Assembly (NCBI RefSeq): GCF_030272615.1
Contig: NC_081407.1
Span: 141,304,897 to 141,368,896 of the forward strand
Source: Cryptomeria japonica
Taxonomy: Eukaryota > Streptophyta > Pinopsida > Cupressales > Cupressaceae
Direction of reading: 5' to 3'
DNA length: 64,000 bases
Position numbers and translations under genes: made by a program. Shown one piece after another: positions 46,910-59,087 of the stretch (the first letter of the stretch is position 1; every line of letters starts with the position of its first letter). Below the pieces are notes generated by a model. The model saw only the letters and a list, made by a program, of their open reading frames with translations, ran no database searches and was not told where the DNA came from.

Positions 46910-48508
46910 GTGAGATTAGCTCTTTTTTGTTTTTCTTGCTGTTACAATATTCATGTTCTTCTCTGCTATGTGTTACGAATCTTTTGACAATTTTTTGTTT
47001 CCATTTGGTAATGTGAGAAGAAAGTGTGTATGTGCTTCTGTATCATTTATTTATATGCATAACTCAAGTTTTTGGCTCGCCATAGTTGAGTACTTGAGAT
47101 CAATGTTAGGTCTAGCACAGATATTCAGGTTTTGTTCTACAGCTTGAAATTTATGGCTGAAATTTCAGTTTTGTTTTCCTTATTTCTGATAATAGATAAG
47201 GTATATTCATATTGAAGGATAGACAGTCACCAAACCAAGCCCTTATAAAAACAGCAAAATATAGGAACTTAAATGTTTAACAGAAACCAATAGTTACAAA
47301 TTTACATAATTTTTCAAAAGAAAGATGAATAGTCATCCTTGAGGCTGATGCAGTACACATTATCAAAAGATACAAAGTTTGCTTGAAATTGCTTTTGAAG
47401 CAAAAAATTAACAGCAGACCTCAGAACATAGTGACTTTAATCATAGGTTCTATGCCACAAGGGGGCATGTCTGTATGTCTGTTGTATTGTCAGTGCGTAA
47501 TGTCCCCACTTTGAAATAAAATTTAAGAGTAAATAATAATAATAAAATAAAAATATAAAAGAATATAATTAAATATAATCAAATTTTAATTAAGTTAATC
47601 AATGGTTAAAAGACACGAAATGAAAAGTTGTGACTCCCTCGAACATGAGATATAAAAGGGAGAAGAGAACCTCATTCGAGGGGGATAATTTGGGAATCAG
47701 AAGTGCAGATCTGATTTAAATAAGAAGTGCAGATCTGATCTTGAAAGGTTGTGTCCCTTTCAAAGGGTAGATATGATGAAGAGTTGCACTCTTTCAAAGG
47801 GTGCTAATGCTGGAAAGGGTGTCTTGCCAAAAGGGCATACATGATGAAGAGGTGTGACCTCTCCCTCACATTGAGAGATATAAAGGAAAGGAATCAAGAA
47901 CATCCAGTGGGATCACCATCGATCAGATCAGATCAGATCAGATGAGAACTGTTATTAAGTTACAGGCAGTAACATCCTTGTTCTTGGTGGTATGCATGGG
48001 GATGTGCTTAGTATGTATGCTTAATATATGAAGCCTGGTAATATTCTTATGCATAATTTAATAGTATTATTAATATAGACCGCACTTATGTATGACAGTG
48101 TCATACCCCTGATCGAAATTCCTTCTAGCAAGAAAATTATCTTACAAGGTCGTCCCTCTCCCTCTAGGGACAGCGATCTTATGTATAGTGAAAACAATTA
48201 ATTAATTAATGCATTATTAATATTATTAGCAAGGAGGATCAGCTAGCACAAATTAAAGAAGCAAATCATTAGTTATGGTTGGCAGCAATTAAACAAGAAG
48301 GGTCGTGTCTCCCAAAACAGTTGCGACCAAATAGAGAGGCATGTCTCCTCACCGCCTATGAAAGATACATAAAGCCATTTCAGGTACAACAACAAGGCAT
48401 TGAAGGATAGAGGATAGAACAATCTTGGAAGGAGAGGACAGAATAAAGAGATCAAATCTGCAGCTACTGTTAAGTTAGGACGATATTCTGGTATGAATTC
48501 CTGTGCAC

Positions 48509-48714
48509 TAAAACAAATGCAGAAGCATATGGATTTCAAAAAATTGATTGAATAACAGAATGAGCAAGATGCTCATAAATAGTATAGGAGTATTTACAAG
48601 AATAGCAAGTTTCTAATAAGAAACTGCTGATAAGATCATAGAAGATCTTACTAAAAAAGAATGTACACTATTGAGCATTAATACTAAAATTAACAATTTT
48701 TTAATATTCTAATA
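48509..48714 (-). repeat. 3' LTR of the copia element
   Basis: 206 bp; bounded by TSD TGCAC on the left and the purine tract GAGCATTAAGGGAGGG (minus, complement of 48715-48730) on the right. Confidence 0.95.
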
Positions 48715-48837
48715 CCCTCCCTTAATGCTCAATCTATTAACTACACCTATAGACCCCCTGAATTTTACAAATTTATCAGGACCAAGGGGCTTGGTGAAGA
48801 TGTCTGCTGGCTGCTCCGAGGTAGGAACATACAGCAA

Positions 48838-50298
48838 CTAGATGGATCCATCTTCAACCAGCTGTCGAATATAGTGACAATGAGTTTCCACATGCTTGGT
48901 TCTTTCATGGAAGACTGGATTCTTGGCGAGTTTGAGCACTCCCTGATTATCACGGAACAAGGGAGTAGGACCTGCCTGGGAGACATGCATATCCGCAAGC
49001 ATTCGTCGAAGCCAAACCGCCTCACAAGATGCCTTAACTGCTCCCCGATACTCTGCTTCTGTCGAGGAGAGAGCCACTGCCTGCTGCTTCTTACTAGTCC
49101 ATGTGACAGCACCAGATCCCAAACTAAACACATACCCTACTGTAGACTTACGGTCATCAACTGAACCTGCGCATTCAGAATCTGTGTAGCCACTGAGTAT
49201 AGGATTAGAACTCCGAGCGTACAGAAGTCCATAATCAGGAGTGCCACTCACATAACGCAGCACACGCTTCGCTGCTATCCAATGATCAGCCTTGGGAGCT
49301 GTCATGAAGCATGACATGTAGCTCACTACAAAACTGATGTTAGGTCTAGTGGCAGTAAGATAGATGAGACTGCCCACTAGTTGCCTGAACAAAGATTCAT
49401 CCACAACTGGTGAAGATGACTGAGCTGAAAGTTTGAGCCCGGGTTCCATAGGAGTAGAGGCAGGTTTGCAATCCTGCATTCTGAACCTGTCCACAAGACT
49501 TCTGGCATACTTGGACTGAGAGAGAAAGATACTGTTCTCAGTCTGCCAAACTTCAACTCCTAAGCAGTAATGTAGAAGTCCCAAATCTGTCATATCAAAG
49601 GTGCGGCACAAATCCTATTTGATCCTAGTGATCAAATGTGCTGAACTGCCAGTAATGATTAAGTCATCCACATAGACAACCACAAACAGAACATCATTAC
49701 TAGTATGCTTGATATATAGGTTTGCATCAGATGGACTCCGCTGAAAACCATGATCTGTCAGGTACTTATCAATTTTCATGTACCAAGCCCGAGGAGCTTG
49801 TTTCAGACCATAGAGTGCTTTGACTAGTCTACAGACCTTCTGTTCTTGACCAGCAACCTTGAAACCTGGGGGTTGCGTCATGTAGACTTCTTCCTGTAAG
49901 TCACCATTCAAAAAAGCACTCTTGATGTCCATCTGATGGACTTTCCAACTGAACTGGGCTGCCAAGGCAAGAACGAGCCGTATGGTACTCATTTTGGCTG
50001 TAGGAGCAAAAGTCTCCTCGTAGTCAATGCCTTCTTTCTGTGAGAACCCACGAGCAACAAGACGAGCCTTATACTTGTCTAGGGTTCCATCAGCTTTGTA
50101 TTTTACTTTGTACACCCATTTGCAGCTAATGGGCTTCTTCCTTGAAGGAAGATCAGAAAGGGCCCAAGTGTGATTCTTCTGAAGACTCTGGAACTCAACT
50201 TCCATAGCCTGTTCCCACTCAGGTATACCTTTAGCCTCTGAGTATGTCTGAGGCTCAAAAACACTATGTATGTTAGCCATGAGAGCAAAATTGACTGT
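48838..50298 (-). pseudogene. Reverse transcriptase and RNase H of the copia element
   Basis: RT spans about 50280-49400: KPISCKWVYKVKYKADGTLDK, ARLVARGFSQKEGIDYEETFAP, QMDIKSAFLNGDLQEEVYM, ALYGLKQAPRAWY and the catalytic VVYVDDL. RNase H follows, with GYTDSECAGSVDDRKST, SLGSGAVTWTSKKQQAVALSS (not quoted in full), STEAEYRGAV, LFRDNQGVLKLAKNP and KHVETHCHYIRQLVEDG. The only break is a TAG at 49615 in a Gln position, just after ITRIK. A second TAG (about 50299) separates it from the preceding linker. Confidence 0.92.
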
Positions 50299-51912
50299 AT
50301 GCTACTGTTTGCTCTTATTACGGGAGGTTCTACCCTCAATGAGCTCAGTATCCTTGAGATCACCAATGGTCTTGGCCCATCATTTAGGCTGGAGAGTAGA
50401 AGTGCTAACATTTGGAGGAGCTGGAAGAGGCTTAGGATCAGGAACAGGAGCAGCAGGAGGAGGATTATTCTCCGGAGGGAACTCAGGTAGTGCATCATCG
50501 AAAATAGATTCTGCATCATCCCTCCCATCAGGCGAACCTAATGGAATAAGAACACTGTGAGGCTGATCCTCAGAACTCTACTCAGAAGAAGGGGACTGAA
50601 AGAATCCTCTGTCTTCATCAAATACAACATCACGACTGAAGATAAGACATTCAGTGTCTATATCGATCAGTCAGTAGGCCTTATGGTGATCACTGTATCC
50701 TGTCATCATGAGTTTCTGACTTTTGGAATCCAACTTGGAGCGCTTAGCATCTGGAATCCAAACATAGGCAACAGAGCCAAAAACCTTCAGGTGGCTGATC
50801 TTAGGCTTCCGACCAGACCAAACCTCTTCTGGAGTCTTCCCCTTAACAGCCTGAGTAGGGGAACGGTTAAGGAGGTAGACAACAGTAAACACTGCTTCAG
50901 CCCAATACTTATTCGGAACACTCCGGTGTTGTAACATAGAGCGAGCCATCTCAACAACCTTACGATTGCGACGCTCGACAACACTGTTTTGCTGAGGAGT
51001 GTAGGGTGTAGTCAATTGGCGTTTGATGCCATGGGTATCACAGAAGTTGGAGAATGCAGAAGAACAAAATTCCCCCCCGTTATGTGTCGTAAGAGTAATG
51101 ATGCTATGTCCAGATTCTTTTTCAACAAAGGACTTAAACTTCTGAAAGATACTAAATACATCTGATTTGTGTTTAAGAAAGTACACCCACATCTTTCTAC
51201 TAAAATCATCTACAATAAGCAAAAAGTATTTGCAACCAGTAACAGAAGATGTATTCATAGGACCACAAATATCAGCATGAAGTAATTGAAGTACCTTAGA
51301 TGCGTGCCAAGACTTTCCAGGTGTGAATGAAGTTCGATGCTGTTTGCCAGCTTGACAGGCGCCACATACTCCAAGATGCTGAGTCTGAATATCAGGTAAC
51401 CTTGAAACAAGTCCCTCCTGAGATAGCTGAGAGAGATATTGAATGTTGAGATGTCCATATCTCTGATGCCACAAAGTGCTGAGAGGAGAAACACGAGCTG
51501 CCAGAGCCACTTCAGGAGAATCACCAGTGTCAAGAAGCCTATATAGGCCATGATCCTCTAGACCAACAGCAACAGTAAGACGAGTCTCCCGATCAATGAT
51601 GGAACACTTGTGAGCACTGAACACCACATCTAGCTCAGGAGAATTCCTCATAATCTGACTGACAGAGAGCAGATTAAGTTCCATACCAGGAACATAGTAC
51701 ACATTCAGGAAGATGAGATTCCTGCCACCAGACTGTATCTGAACAGTGCCTCTGCCAACAACTGTATACTCCTCACCTCCGCCAAATACAATGGAATCAC
51801 TGAAAGATGAGAAGTCTATAAACCAGTCACGCCGATGAGAAAAGTGACGTGATGCACCAGAGTCGATGTACCAAGCAGAAGACCTGGCATGATTTGAAGA
51901 CCTCTTAGCCAT
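50299..51912 (-). pseudogene. Protease-integrase region of the copia element
   Basis: The protease signature is AWYIDSGASRHFSHR. The GAG-pre-integrase segment (LWHQRYGHLNIQYLSQL, CGACQAGKQHRTSF) supplies the H2C2 zinc site. The integrase core has LHADICGPM, then TLTTHNGGEFCS where the second catalytic Asp is Asn (H-N-G-G for the usual D-N-G-G). TTPYTPQQNSVVERRNR supplies the catalytic Glu. A TGA at 50671 stands in an Arg position, and the reading frame continues beyond it (LIDIDTECLIFSRDVVFDE) towards RT. Confidence 0.88.
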
Positions 51913-51966
51913 AAAGGCATAAAAGGCAGACTCCTTTTGCTCGGAATGTTCAACAACATGCGCCTT

Positions 51967-52724
51967 CTAGTGTGACCCTCCCTGCTTCTTTTGTTCAGAA
52001 GCGAACCTCTGACGACAATCTTTCTTCATATGGCCGTACTTGTGACAGTAATTGCACTGCACATTCTTCTTCTTAGCACCATCCTGTGTCTGAGAAGAGC
52101 CTTTCTGCTGAGAAGACTGAGAGGATTGAAATTTGCCTTTATCCTTGTGAAAGGATTGGGTTGGTAAGGCATTTTCCGAGGAGGCTGACGTAGTACCACT
52201 ACCAAACTGTTGTTTCCAGCGATCCTGCTGTAGAAGTTTGGTGCACAAATCTGAAAACTTTAGATCAACATTAGTGGAAGTAATATTGAGGGTCTCAATG
52301 AAGTGTTCATATGATTTCGGAAGACTTTTCAGAGTGATTACTACCATGTCTTCTTCCTCCATAGTCCGACCAATAGCTTTGAGCTGATCTTGAATGTCCT
52401 TAATCCTCGTGAGGTGTTCCTGTAAGGACATGCATTCATCCATCATAATGGAGAACAGTTGATTCTTCAGAAAGAATGCTCGGCTCTTGTCGGATGTCTC
52501 ATGCAATTCCTTCAGATGCTTCCAGATGTCAGAAGCTGTCTTGCCGGAAGGAATCTGTGGTAACTGATCATCAGTCACAGGTGTACCAGGACTGAGCTCT
52601 TTTCCCAAAACAAGCTGGTCAAGACGTATTCAAAAATGGTCAACATACGCTGTTTCCAGATGTTGTAATTGTGGCCATTAAAGCGTTGACTGCCTTCTAA
52701 CATTAGATTGGTTAGAGAAGCCAT
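51967..52724 (-). pseudogene. gag of the copia element
   Basis: It starts MASLTNLMLEGSQRFNG (ATG at 52724) and covers a UBN2-type capsid core. A frameshift occurs near 52620, after TIFEY. The second frame runs from TPVTDDQLPQIPSG to an intact zinc knuckle (CNYCHKYGHMKKDC). The TAG at 51967-51969 falls in a readable Gln position, and the same frame continues into protease/integrase. In a working element gag and pol would be one polyprotein. Confidence 0.9.
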
Positions 52725-52757
52725 TTGCACGTTTCCCAATGAACTGAAAAATGACAA

Positions 52758-53532
52758 GAAGAGACAGGTACAACAGCAATAGGCACGGATTTCAAGATAA
52801 GTCCCGACTGATGCAGAAAAACAGACAGGTGCCAGACAGATGAGAGAAAACCCAGAAGGAATTTGAAGACCAAATTCAAATCCGTTGGCTCAAAAATCGA
52901 GGCACGGAAAACGGTGTACCCAGAAAAAAGGGCAACTACCCAGATTAGGTTTCGAAAAATCCACCAAGAATCTGCAAGAAAAAATTATTTTCGATGGAAA
53001 CTTGAAGGTAGACACCTTAATCGAAAAAATCAGAGGGTCGTGGAAGCCATGATATGCCCAAAAAAGTTGCAGACAGAAGAAACTTGGCACAGGGAAGAGA
53101 AAAACAGGAGTCATGCCACCAGTAGAGATGTCCACACAGGATGCAGGGAGGTTAGGTCGCGCACAGAGCTACGGACGCCACCGAACAAAGATCGCGACGA
53201 GTTTGCAAGTCGCGCACCACGCCACGAACACCGCCTAACACAGGTCACGACGAATCTGCATGTCGCGACGCCAAGGGTGCAGGTCGCGTGACGTCGCGGA
53301 CACACAGAGGTCGCAGACGCATGGAGGTCGCAGATAGACGGAACACTGAAGCAGAGGTCACGTGGGAGTTACAGAACATAGATCTTGCGGGCACAAACAC
53401 ACAGAAAAGAAAACCTTGCGATAGCCCCCACACAAAAAACGTGAATTATAGGTCCTCACACACAAACGTGTATTACAGGTCCTCACACGAAAATGTGAAT
53501 TACAGGAAAAAAATCCGCCCAAGATCACTACC
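52758..53532 (-). other. 5' leader of the copia element, CpG-rich, with a 27-bp minisatellite
   Basis: The untranslated leader between primer site and gag contains a CpG-dense patch (about 53150-53350) with repeated GGTCGC/GTCGCG words. It also has three copies of a ~27-bp repeat at about 53428-53510 ('acgtgaattataggtcct' and variants). ORFs across it lack family features. Confidence 0.7.
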
Positions 53533-53544
53533 GCTCTGATACCA
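53533..53544 (-). promoter_or_regulatory. Primer-binding site, initiator-Met tRNA
   Basis: The minus strand reads TGGTATCAGAGC directly after the 5' LTR, the standard plant copia primer site. Confidence 0.95.
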
Positions 53545-53750
53545 TAAAACAAATGCAGAAGCATATGGATTTCAAAGAATTGATTGAATAACAGAATGAG
53601 CAAGATGCTCATAAATAGTACAGGAGTATTTACAAGAATAGCAAGTTTCTAATAAGAAACTGCTGATAAGATCGTAGAAGATCTTACTAAAAAAGAATAT
53701 ACACTATTGAGCATTAATACTAAAATTAACAATATTTTAATATTCTAATA
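53545..53750 (-). repeat. 5' LTR of the copia element
   Basis: 206 bp; about 97.6% identical to the other LTR, with four transitions and one transversion counted by eye. It is followed by TSD TGCAC. Confidence 0.95.
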
Positions 53751-54720
53751 TGCACATACGTTCAGACTTTGCAACAATGTTATAACTATTTCTGCATGTA
53801 AATATGTACATATTTCTGCATATCCATTATACCTATGTTCTGCATATCTATACTGTATACTGTTGAGATTCTGAGATCCATGATAGATAATACAGTATGT
53901 TCATATCTGTTATGATAATTCTGAAATATGATATATTTCTGAGGGTTTATTCTAAGTATTACTGAACATGATAAAAGGAGAGAAGTTACAGTTAGGAAAA
54001 TGGTGTTGGGGCTATCTTGTAGGTATGCCACCTCATGGTTTAAGACCGGGGAGTCCCACGAGGCCAAGGGGGTACAAAGATGCTGCCCTTGGGCCTATGA
54101 AGAATAGACTTCCTGGGCACCTTGCTGTAACAGCCCTCATACCTTCTATCATGCTGAATGAATATGTAAACCACAAGTTATAGGACGGGTATGACAAGTG
54201 GAGGAAAACGGTGATAGGACACCTCACTAGGTAGGCCACCTCATTGATGGTATGGGCCACATGAGATCAAGGGGGTTAAGCTGCCCTTGAGCCTAGGATA
54301 GAGGGTTTCTTGGGCACCACACTCAGTCATCCTATCCTATTCCTATTGTATGACTAAGTTCTTTTAAAATGAATTCATGCTTTACTCAAATAAGTTCTTA
54401 GGATCTGTTATAATCATGCATTTTATAATTTTATATCTTCTAACTTGCCTACAGGCCTTCATTCAGAATACCAGGTATCTCTAATCTCATTCTACTCTAT
54501 TTAGGGCATAACCTTGTTATATGGAATCATGGAAATTGGGGTTTAATGTTAATATTTATAAGTTCAATGATTATTAATATTATTAGGACCTAAACCAGGA
54601 TTACTTTGAAACATGTATTATATGTGATAATTTAAGTTAAAAATAAATTACCCCCTTAAGCTGAAATTGTTATTCTAGGGCTTGAATAAGGGAGATTCTA
54701 AAAGGGGACATTACATAGTG

Positions 54721-57700
54721 TTCTATTTGTTTTGATTGGCAGTCGCTTTCCAAATGGAATGCCAGCATGAGGCTGCTGACGTGGGTGAGGGTTTGAAAAA
54801 ATTTGCTGCCAGTCGTTCTTGGAGTTTTTGGGTCCAAAACATAGTGTCAAGACTTAGACTTGGAAAAATCTTGGCAAGCTAATTTTTGACTTGGGCCTAA
54901 ACAGTGGAAAGACTTAACCAAAACTCAGCAAATTTAAAAGAACATTGAACATAATGTATTTTAGGGGAATTTTTTTTATATTGCATTCCATATCAATTTG
55001 ACTTCTAATGTACACAAACTAATTAATTAGATCTACATACATATGTATATACTCAAAGATCCAACTAAGAAATGTAATAAAGAAACATTGCTTTGATATT
55101 CTTGAAATTGTTTTCTTGTTCAGAAAAATGGATTTAGATTCCATGTGCTAAATAACAATATTAAAAAATCAAACGAAGATTGAGAGGAGCCACTCCTCTC
55201 AACTTTAGATAGATGATGCTGGAGTTTGTGATGCTTTGTGTACATCTTAGAAGTGGTGATTTCTATTCTATCTATAGAAGTTGTGGCAACATGATTACGT
55301 TGGGAAACCTCTTTGACTCTAGCTGTACAAGCTTGCTCCTCCTTCTCCCCTATCTATACAAGCTTCACTTCATGATCAACTTGATTAATCTTCACGTTCC
55401 TCCACTATAAACATGGAGTCATAGTTCTTGGTGATATACTCAAATGCGGATCATACTCTTTCAACTCAATGGGGGTAGTTCTTCTGCAGCTCTAATCTTC
55501 TTGTGGCAGAGGCCTACGTTAATGCAGATAGACAAGGTTACTCAACCTTTGCATCATCAATCTATAGCCATTTTTTGGCTGTGCAAGCTCACCCTTTATC
55601 CTTCCCTCTTTAGACAAGCCACACATCATGATTGAATTGATCAATGTACACACAGTCCTCTATAAATATGGGGTCATCATTCTTGGCAATCCACTTAGAT
55701 GCGAGATCATACTCTTTCTATTTAATGGAGGCTAATTCTTCTTTTTCTTCTGCTACAGTCGTCTTGTGGTAGAGGCATACATTGTAATGCAGATATATGA
55801 CGTCATCCAACCTGTGTTTTAACAACCAATTGCATTTTTTGGAGTGTTTGTGCTCAAACAAACTTCAGTTGCACTCACCAAAGCACTGCATGCTTGGCTC
55901 AGCACTTGAACGACAATCCTTTTAAGATCATAAAATCCTTTGCCTTGTTTTGAAAGAGTGTCTCAACCTTGTACACTTGAAAAACCCAAAAGACACACAT
56001 TTAAAATTTATTTAGCCTGAATATGAAACTCCCGAAAAAACATTGTAAAGATAGTAAATCATAGGTTGCTTTTTATTTTACATGGAGCTTCCCTAGTTAT
56101 TGCAAGTCTGTTCTATTTTGTGTTGCATTGAAAGGTGCAAAAGAAAGTGCTAGCACTTATCTCACAACTTCTAGTCCAACATTTTAATGCAATAATATGT
56201 CATGTATAATCAGACATGCAAGGTGGTATTGGAGACATTTAATGCCACCTCCTACAAACTTTGCATTACAATACTTTCAAAAAACATTCCCTTCTAACCT
56301 AATATGCATTCTTCGGAAAGGTTTTTCCTTTGTGGCTTTGACATACTAAAATTATAAAACCTGGATTGTGGGGAGAAGAAAACAAAGGGTTAACTTAAGA
56401 ATCTAGACTGTTAAAATCAAGCAAAACCCAACAAAGATGCATGCAAAATCCAAGGAAAATGCAAGAAGAAAAATTCAAGAAAGAGAAAAAAAAGAATTAG
56501 GGTTTTATCATTCTTATTTTATTAATTTATATTTAGAATATATAAATATTAAAATATAAATATAAAACATGAAGAAAACTGAAGGAGAAAAACAATGAGA
56601 GAAACAAGTAAGAGAGAATAAAGATTTTCAATTTACCTTAAATTAATGCTTGAAGTTTTTGAAAGTTGAAAATGTGTGCAACTCAGATCCTACTCCTTAT
56701 ATCATCTATTTTGCACAAAAAAATTGACCACCATCTGTAATAGCTCCTTGTACAAAATATTTTAGCTCCTTTGAAAAATGATGAAAATGTGAGTAGAGTG
56801 AGAGAATGAAAAGAGTGAATGTGATGGTTAAGTCAAAAAATGGTTCAAATGGTTATAGGAGAGTTTGTGTCTTATTGGTATTTTAGGTAAAGTTGTTTTT
56901 TTGGGGATGTTTAGTATCAACGAGTCTAGGAATGGGACTTGCAAGTTTCAATGTTTGAGGCTTTACCCTTATTAGTAGCACCTTGGATCAGACCTAGTGA
57001 GTTTGGTTGTCCTCGACAATTCTCAACACTATGGGCCAAGCAACCAAAGTCATAGGCTTGAGGATGAATTGCTTCACATTTAATTGTTCAGTTTGAATCT
57101 GATTGTAGTAATATTGAGATGACACATGCTATGGAAGAACTATAAAAGGGTTTTGAAGCTGCAAAATGGATATTCAACTATCATGTGTCAAAGCGATTGG
57201 TCGAAATTTGAGACTTTATTGCTGCATCAAAGCTACTGGTCAATATTTGAAACTTTGCTGCTGCATCCGAGTTTTTGGTCAAAATTTGACTCTTTGTATA
57301 TATAGAAAGTTTGTTTCTACCATTGTTTTTCTCTAACTTTCCCTTAAATGTTAAAATAGTTTACTTTTTAGTTATTTCCTTGATTTTCGTGACCTTTATT
57401 ATAAATGTGGTTGATGAAGCCAAATCTTATGGGCAACAAAAGTGTTTATGGACCACTTTGATTCCTTATTTTATCTTTTCTTTTGTGATGACTGATTGCT
57501 TGTATGATTTCATATTTATTATTTAATTCTATTTCTTTTGTCTATATGTTTTGGTAAAATGATCCATATTTGAATAAGTTAGGAATTATAGACCATATTG
57601 CTAATCTGGGAATGTGTTTGGATAGTCTTCCAACAAAACATGCTTCGCTAATCATGAATAGTAAACCAATGTTTCAAATCATGTCAATGTAATGTGAAGC

Positions 57701-57900
57701 TCATGTCATTCTCGAGTATTTATATAGGGAGACTCTTGATTGAGTATTCTTGGTCTATTGTATGTTGTAAACTACATGAATACTATTTTGTAAGAAGATA
57801 TTGAACATAATATTATTCTATCAGATATTAGAATTCAGATTACAAAGGGTTTCATCTCCTTTATATGTTTGGAGATGAAATGGATTAACATGACAGTGAT
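54721..57900. other. CBL intron 3, mostly unassigned, with a 255-bp tandem duplication
   Basis: No CBL exon, transposon gene or RNA could be supported. An imperfect tandem duplication (about 55345-55850) is visible: TCCACTATAAACATGGAGTC at 55401 matches TCCTCTATAAATATGGGGTC at 55656, and the similarity extends through 'ttgtggcagaggc' / 'ttgtggtagaggc'. Confidence 0.55.
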
Positions 57901-57924
57901 GACACATTTAATGGATAAACATGA

Positions 57925-58600
57925 CACAACATAGTTACTAAAAAGGAAATAAAAGATAAATCTTTTGGACTAGGGGCCTTGAACCCTTTCCCTGCAACTG
58001 TCACTGCTGTTGTCAAGCTCTCCCAATAAGGACTCCTTGCCACATTGAAGGGAAGGTTGTTATAATACCAAAATTTTGCACAAGCCTTCTCTGCTTGCTT
58101 GTGCACCTCTCTATTCCGCCCAGTAGCTTCCAATGAATGCTGTGATCCTGGTTCATTTCTAGTCACAAAAAAAATGGATTTGATTGAAGTGGAAGAGGAA
58201 GATTGGCCATGTACATGTGGACCGCAACTAGAGCCAACATTTTGCTGCACATCTACCTCATCTCTTGTTGACAAATTAGGAGCAATGGCCTCTTGTATTG
58301 CTGCTTGTTTCTTGCCCTCTCCAATTTATTTTCAATTAGTGCTGCAAGGAGGGCTATCATCTCTTGTTTGACCTCTTCAAGAGATTTTGGACATGGCCTG
58401 GCATCACGGCAAAGAATGTCTGCATGATGGTATTTGAGGCAATTGATGCCTCCACTATACTTCTTCGTGTACAAGGTGCAAATAATAGTCTCTGGTATTG
58501 GTCCCATTATGCCATGTTTCCAACTGGGATTACAGCTACTAGGAGGTTTCCTTCCAACAGGTTGACTTGAAATTGCACTTGTTGAGTTTGAAGCAGATGC
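57925..58600 (-). pseudogene. hAT transposase N-terminal remnant
   Basis: The minus-strand translation matches the first exon of the transposase at 62431-63765. Shared parts are SGGINCLKYHHADI...PCPKS (decayed BED zinc-finger half), EPGSQHSLEATGRNREVHKQ, AKFWYYNNLPFNVARSPYWESL and TVAGKGFKAPSPKDLS. It is shifted between frames near 58260, lacks the first zinc-finger cysteines and ends before the catalytic region. Confidence 0.8.
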
Positions 58601-59087
58601 GGATACAGATGCCAGTGTGATTTTAAGTCAAACTACAACATTGAGAACAACAAAAAAGAAGAATTATTTATCTCCATTACAATTGAAAAAAGAATTAATT
58701 TGCCATTACAGTTGAAATTTGACAAAGCTAAGAAGAATTAATCAAAAGATTTGAATAAGAAATTTTTGACTTCATTTTTTCAAAATCTCTCTATGTTTAA
58801 AACTTAAAATAATGGAATTATGTTTCCAATTCTATCATTCTAATTTTATAATATAGACAGTTTAAAAAAAATATATAATAAAAATACTTTTCTGATTACA
58901 AACTTTTAAAAATCTAATAACCTAAATATGACAGTTTAAAAAAAAAATTTAAAAATATTTTTCTGATTACAGATTTTAAAAAATTGAATAGCCTAAATAT
59001 ACATTTCTATGCTGGAAACTTTTAGCTAAATTCATCTGAAATTTTATGTAAGAAAAATTAACAAAAAAAAATCATTTTTAATGTAAA
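58601..59087. other. A/T-rich intron sequence with a ~74-bp tandem duplication
   Basis: GACAGTTTAAA at about 58856 and 58930 begins two similar units sharing 'tctgattaca' and 'cctaaatat'. Nothing else is supported. Confidence 0.5.

Larger units (their letters stand above)
48509..53750 (-). mobile_element. Near-complete Ty1/copia element with TA...TA termini
   Basis: Two 206-bp LTRs (48509-48714 and 53545-53750) differ at about five sites. TGCAC flanks both ends (48504-48508 and 53751-53755). On the minus strand the element begins TATTAGAATATT and ends TTTGTTTTA, so its ends are TA...TA rather than TG...CA. A primer site adjoins the right LTR and a purine tract the left one. Gag, protease, integrase, RT and RNase H are all present in the usual copia order. 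Damage is limited to one gag frameshift and four stops. Confidence 0.95.
47496..54715 (+). mobile_element. Solo LTR (about 1.97 kb) split by a copia element
   Basis: It starts CGTAATGTCCCC (first base changed from T) and ends GGGGACATTACA. Flanks are CAGTG (47491-47495) and TAGTG (54716-54720), a TSD with one C/T difference. Removing the nested copia leaves about 1,973 bp without gag or pol. A TATA-like GAGATATAAAGG (about 47875-47885) and a (GATCA)n run (47925-47945) lie in the left part. The start matches the reverse complement of 1-122. Confidence 0.8.

Noticed and set aside
46953-47147. 64-codon ORF just after CBL exon 3, tested as exon 4
   Set aside because: It lacks the VFDLFD-type EF-hand 2 sequence. 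It is in the expected direction, but no candidate exon 4 was found before 64000.
52863-53291. 142-codon plus-strand ORF across the copia leader
   Set aside because: It is antisense to the element, arginine/threonine-rich because of the CpG patch, and unsupported by any motif.
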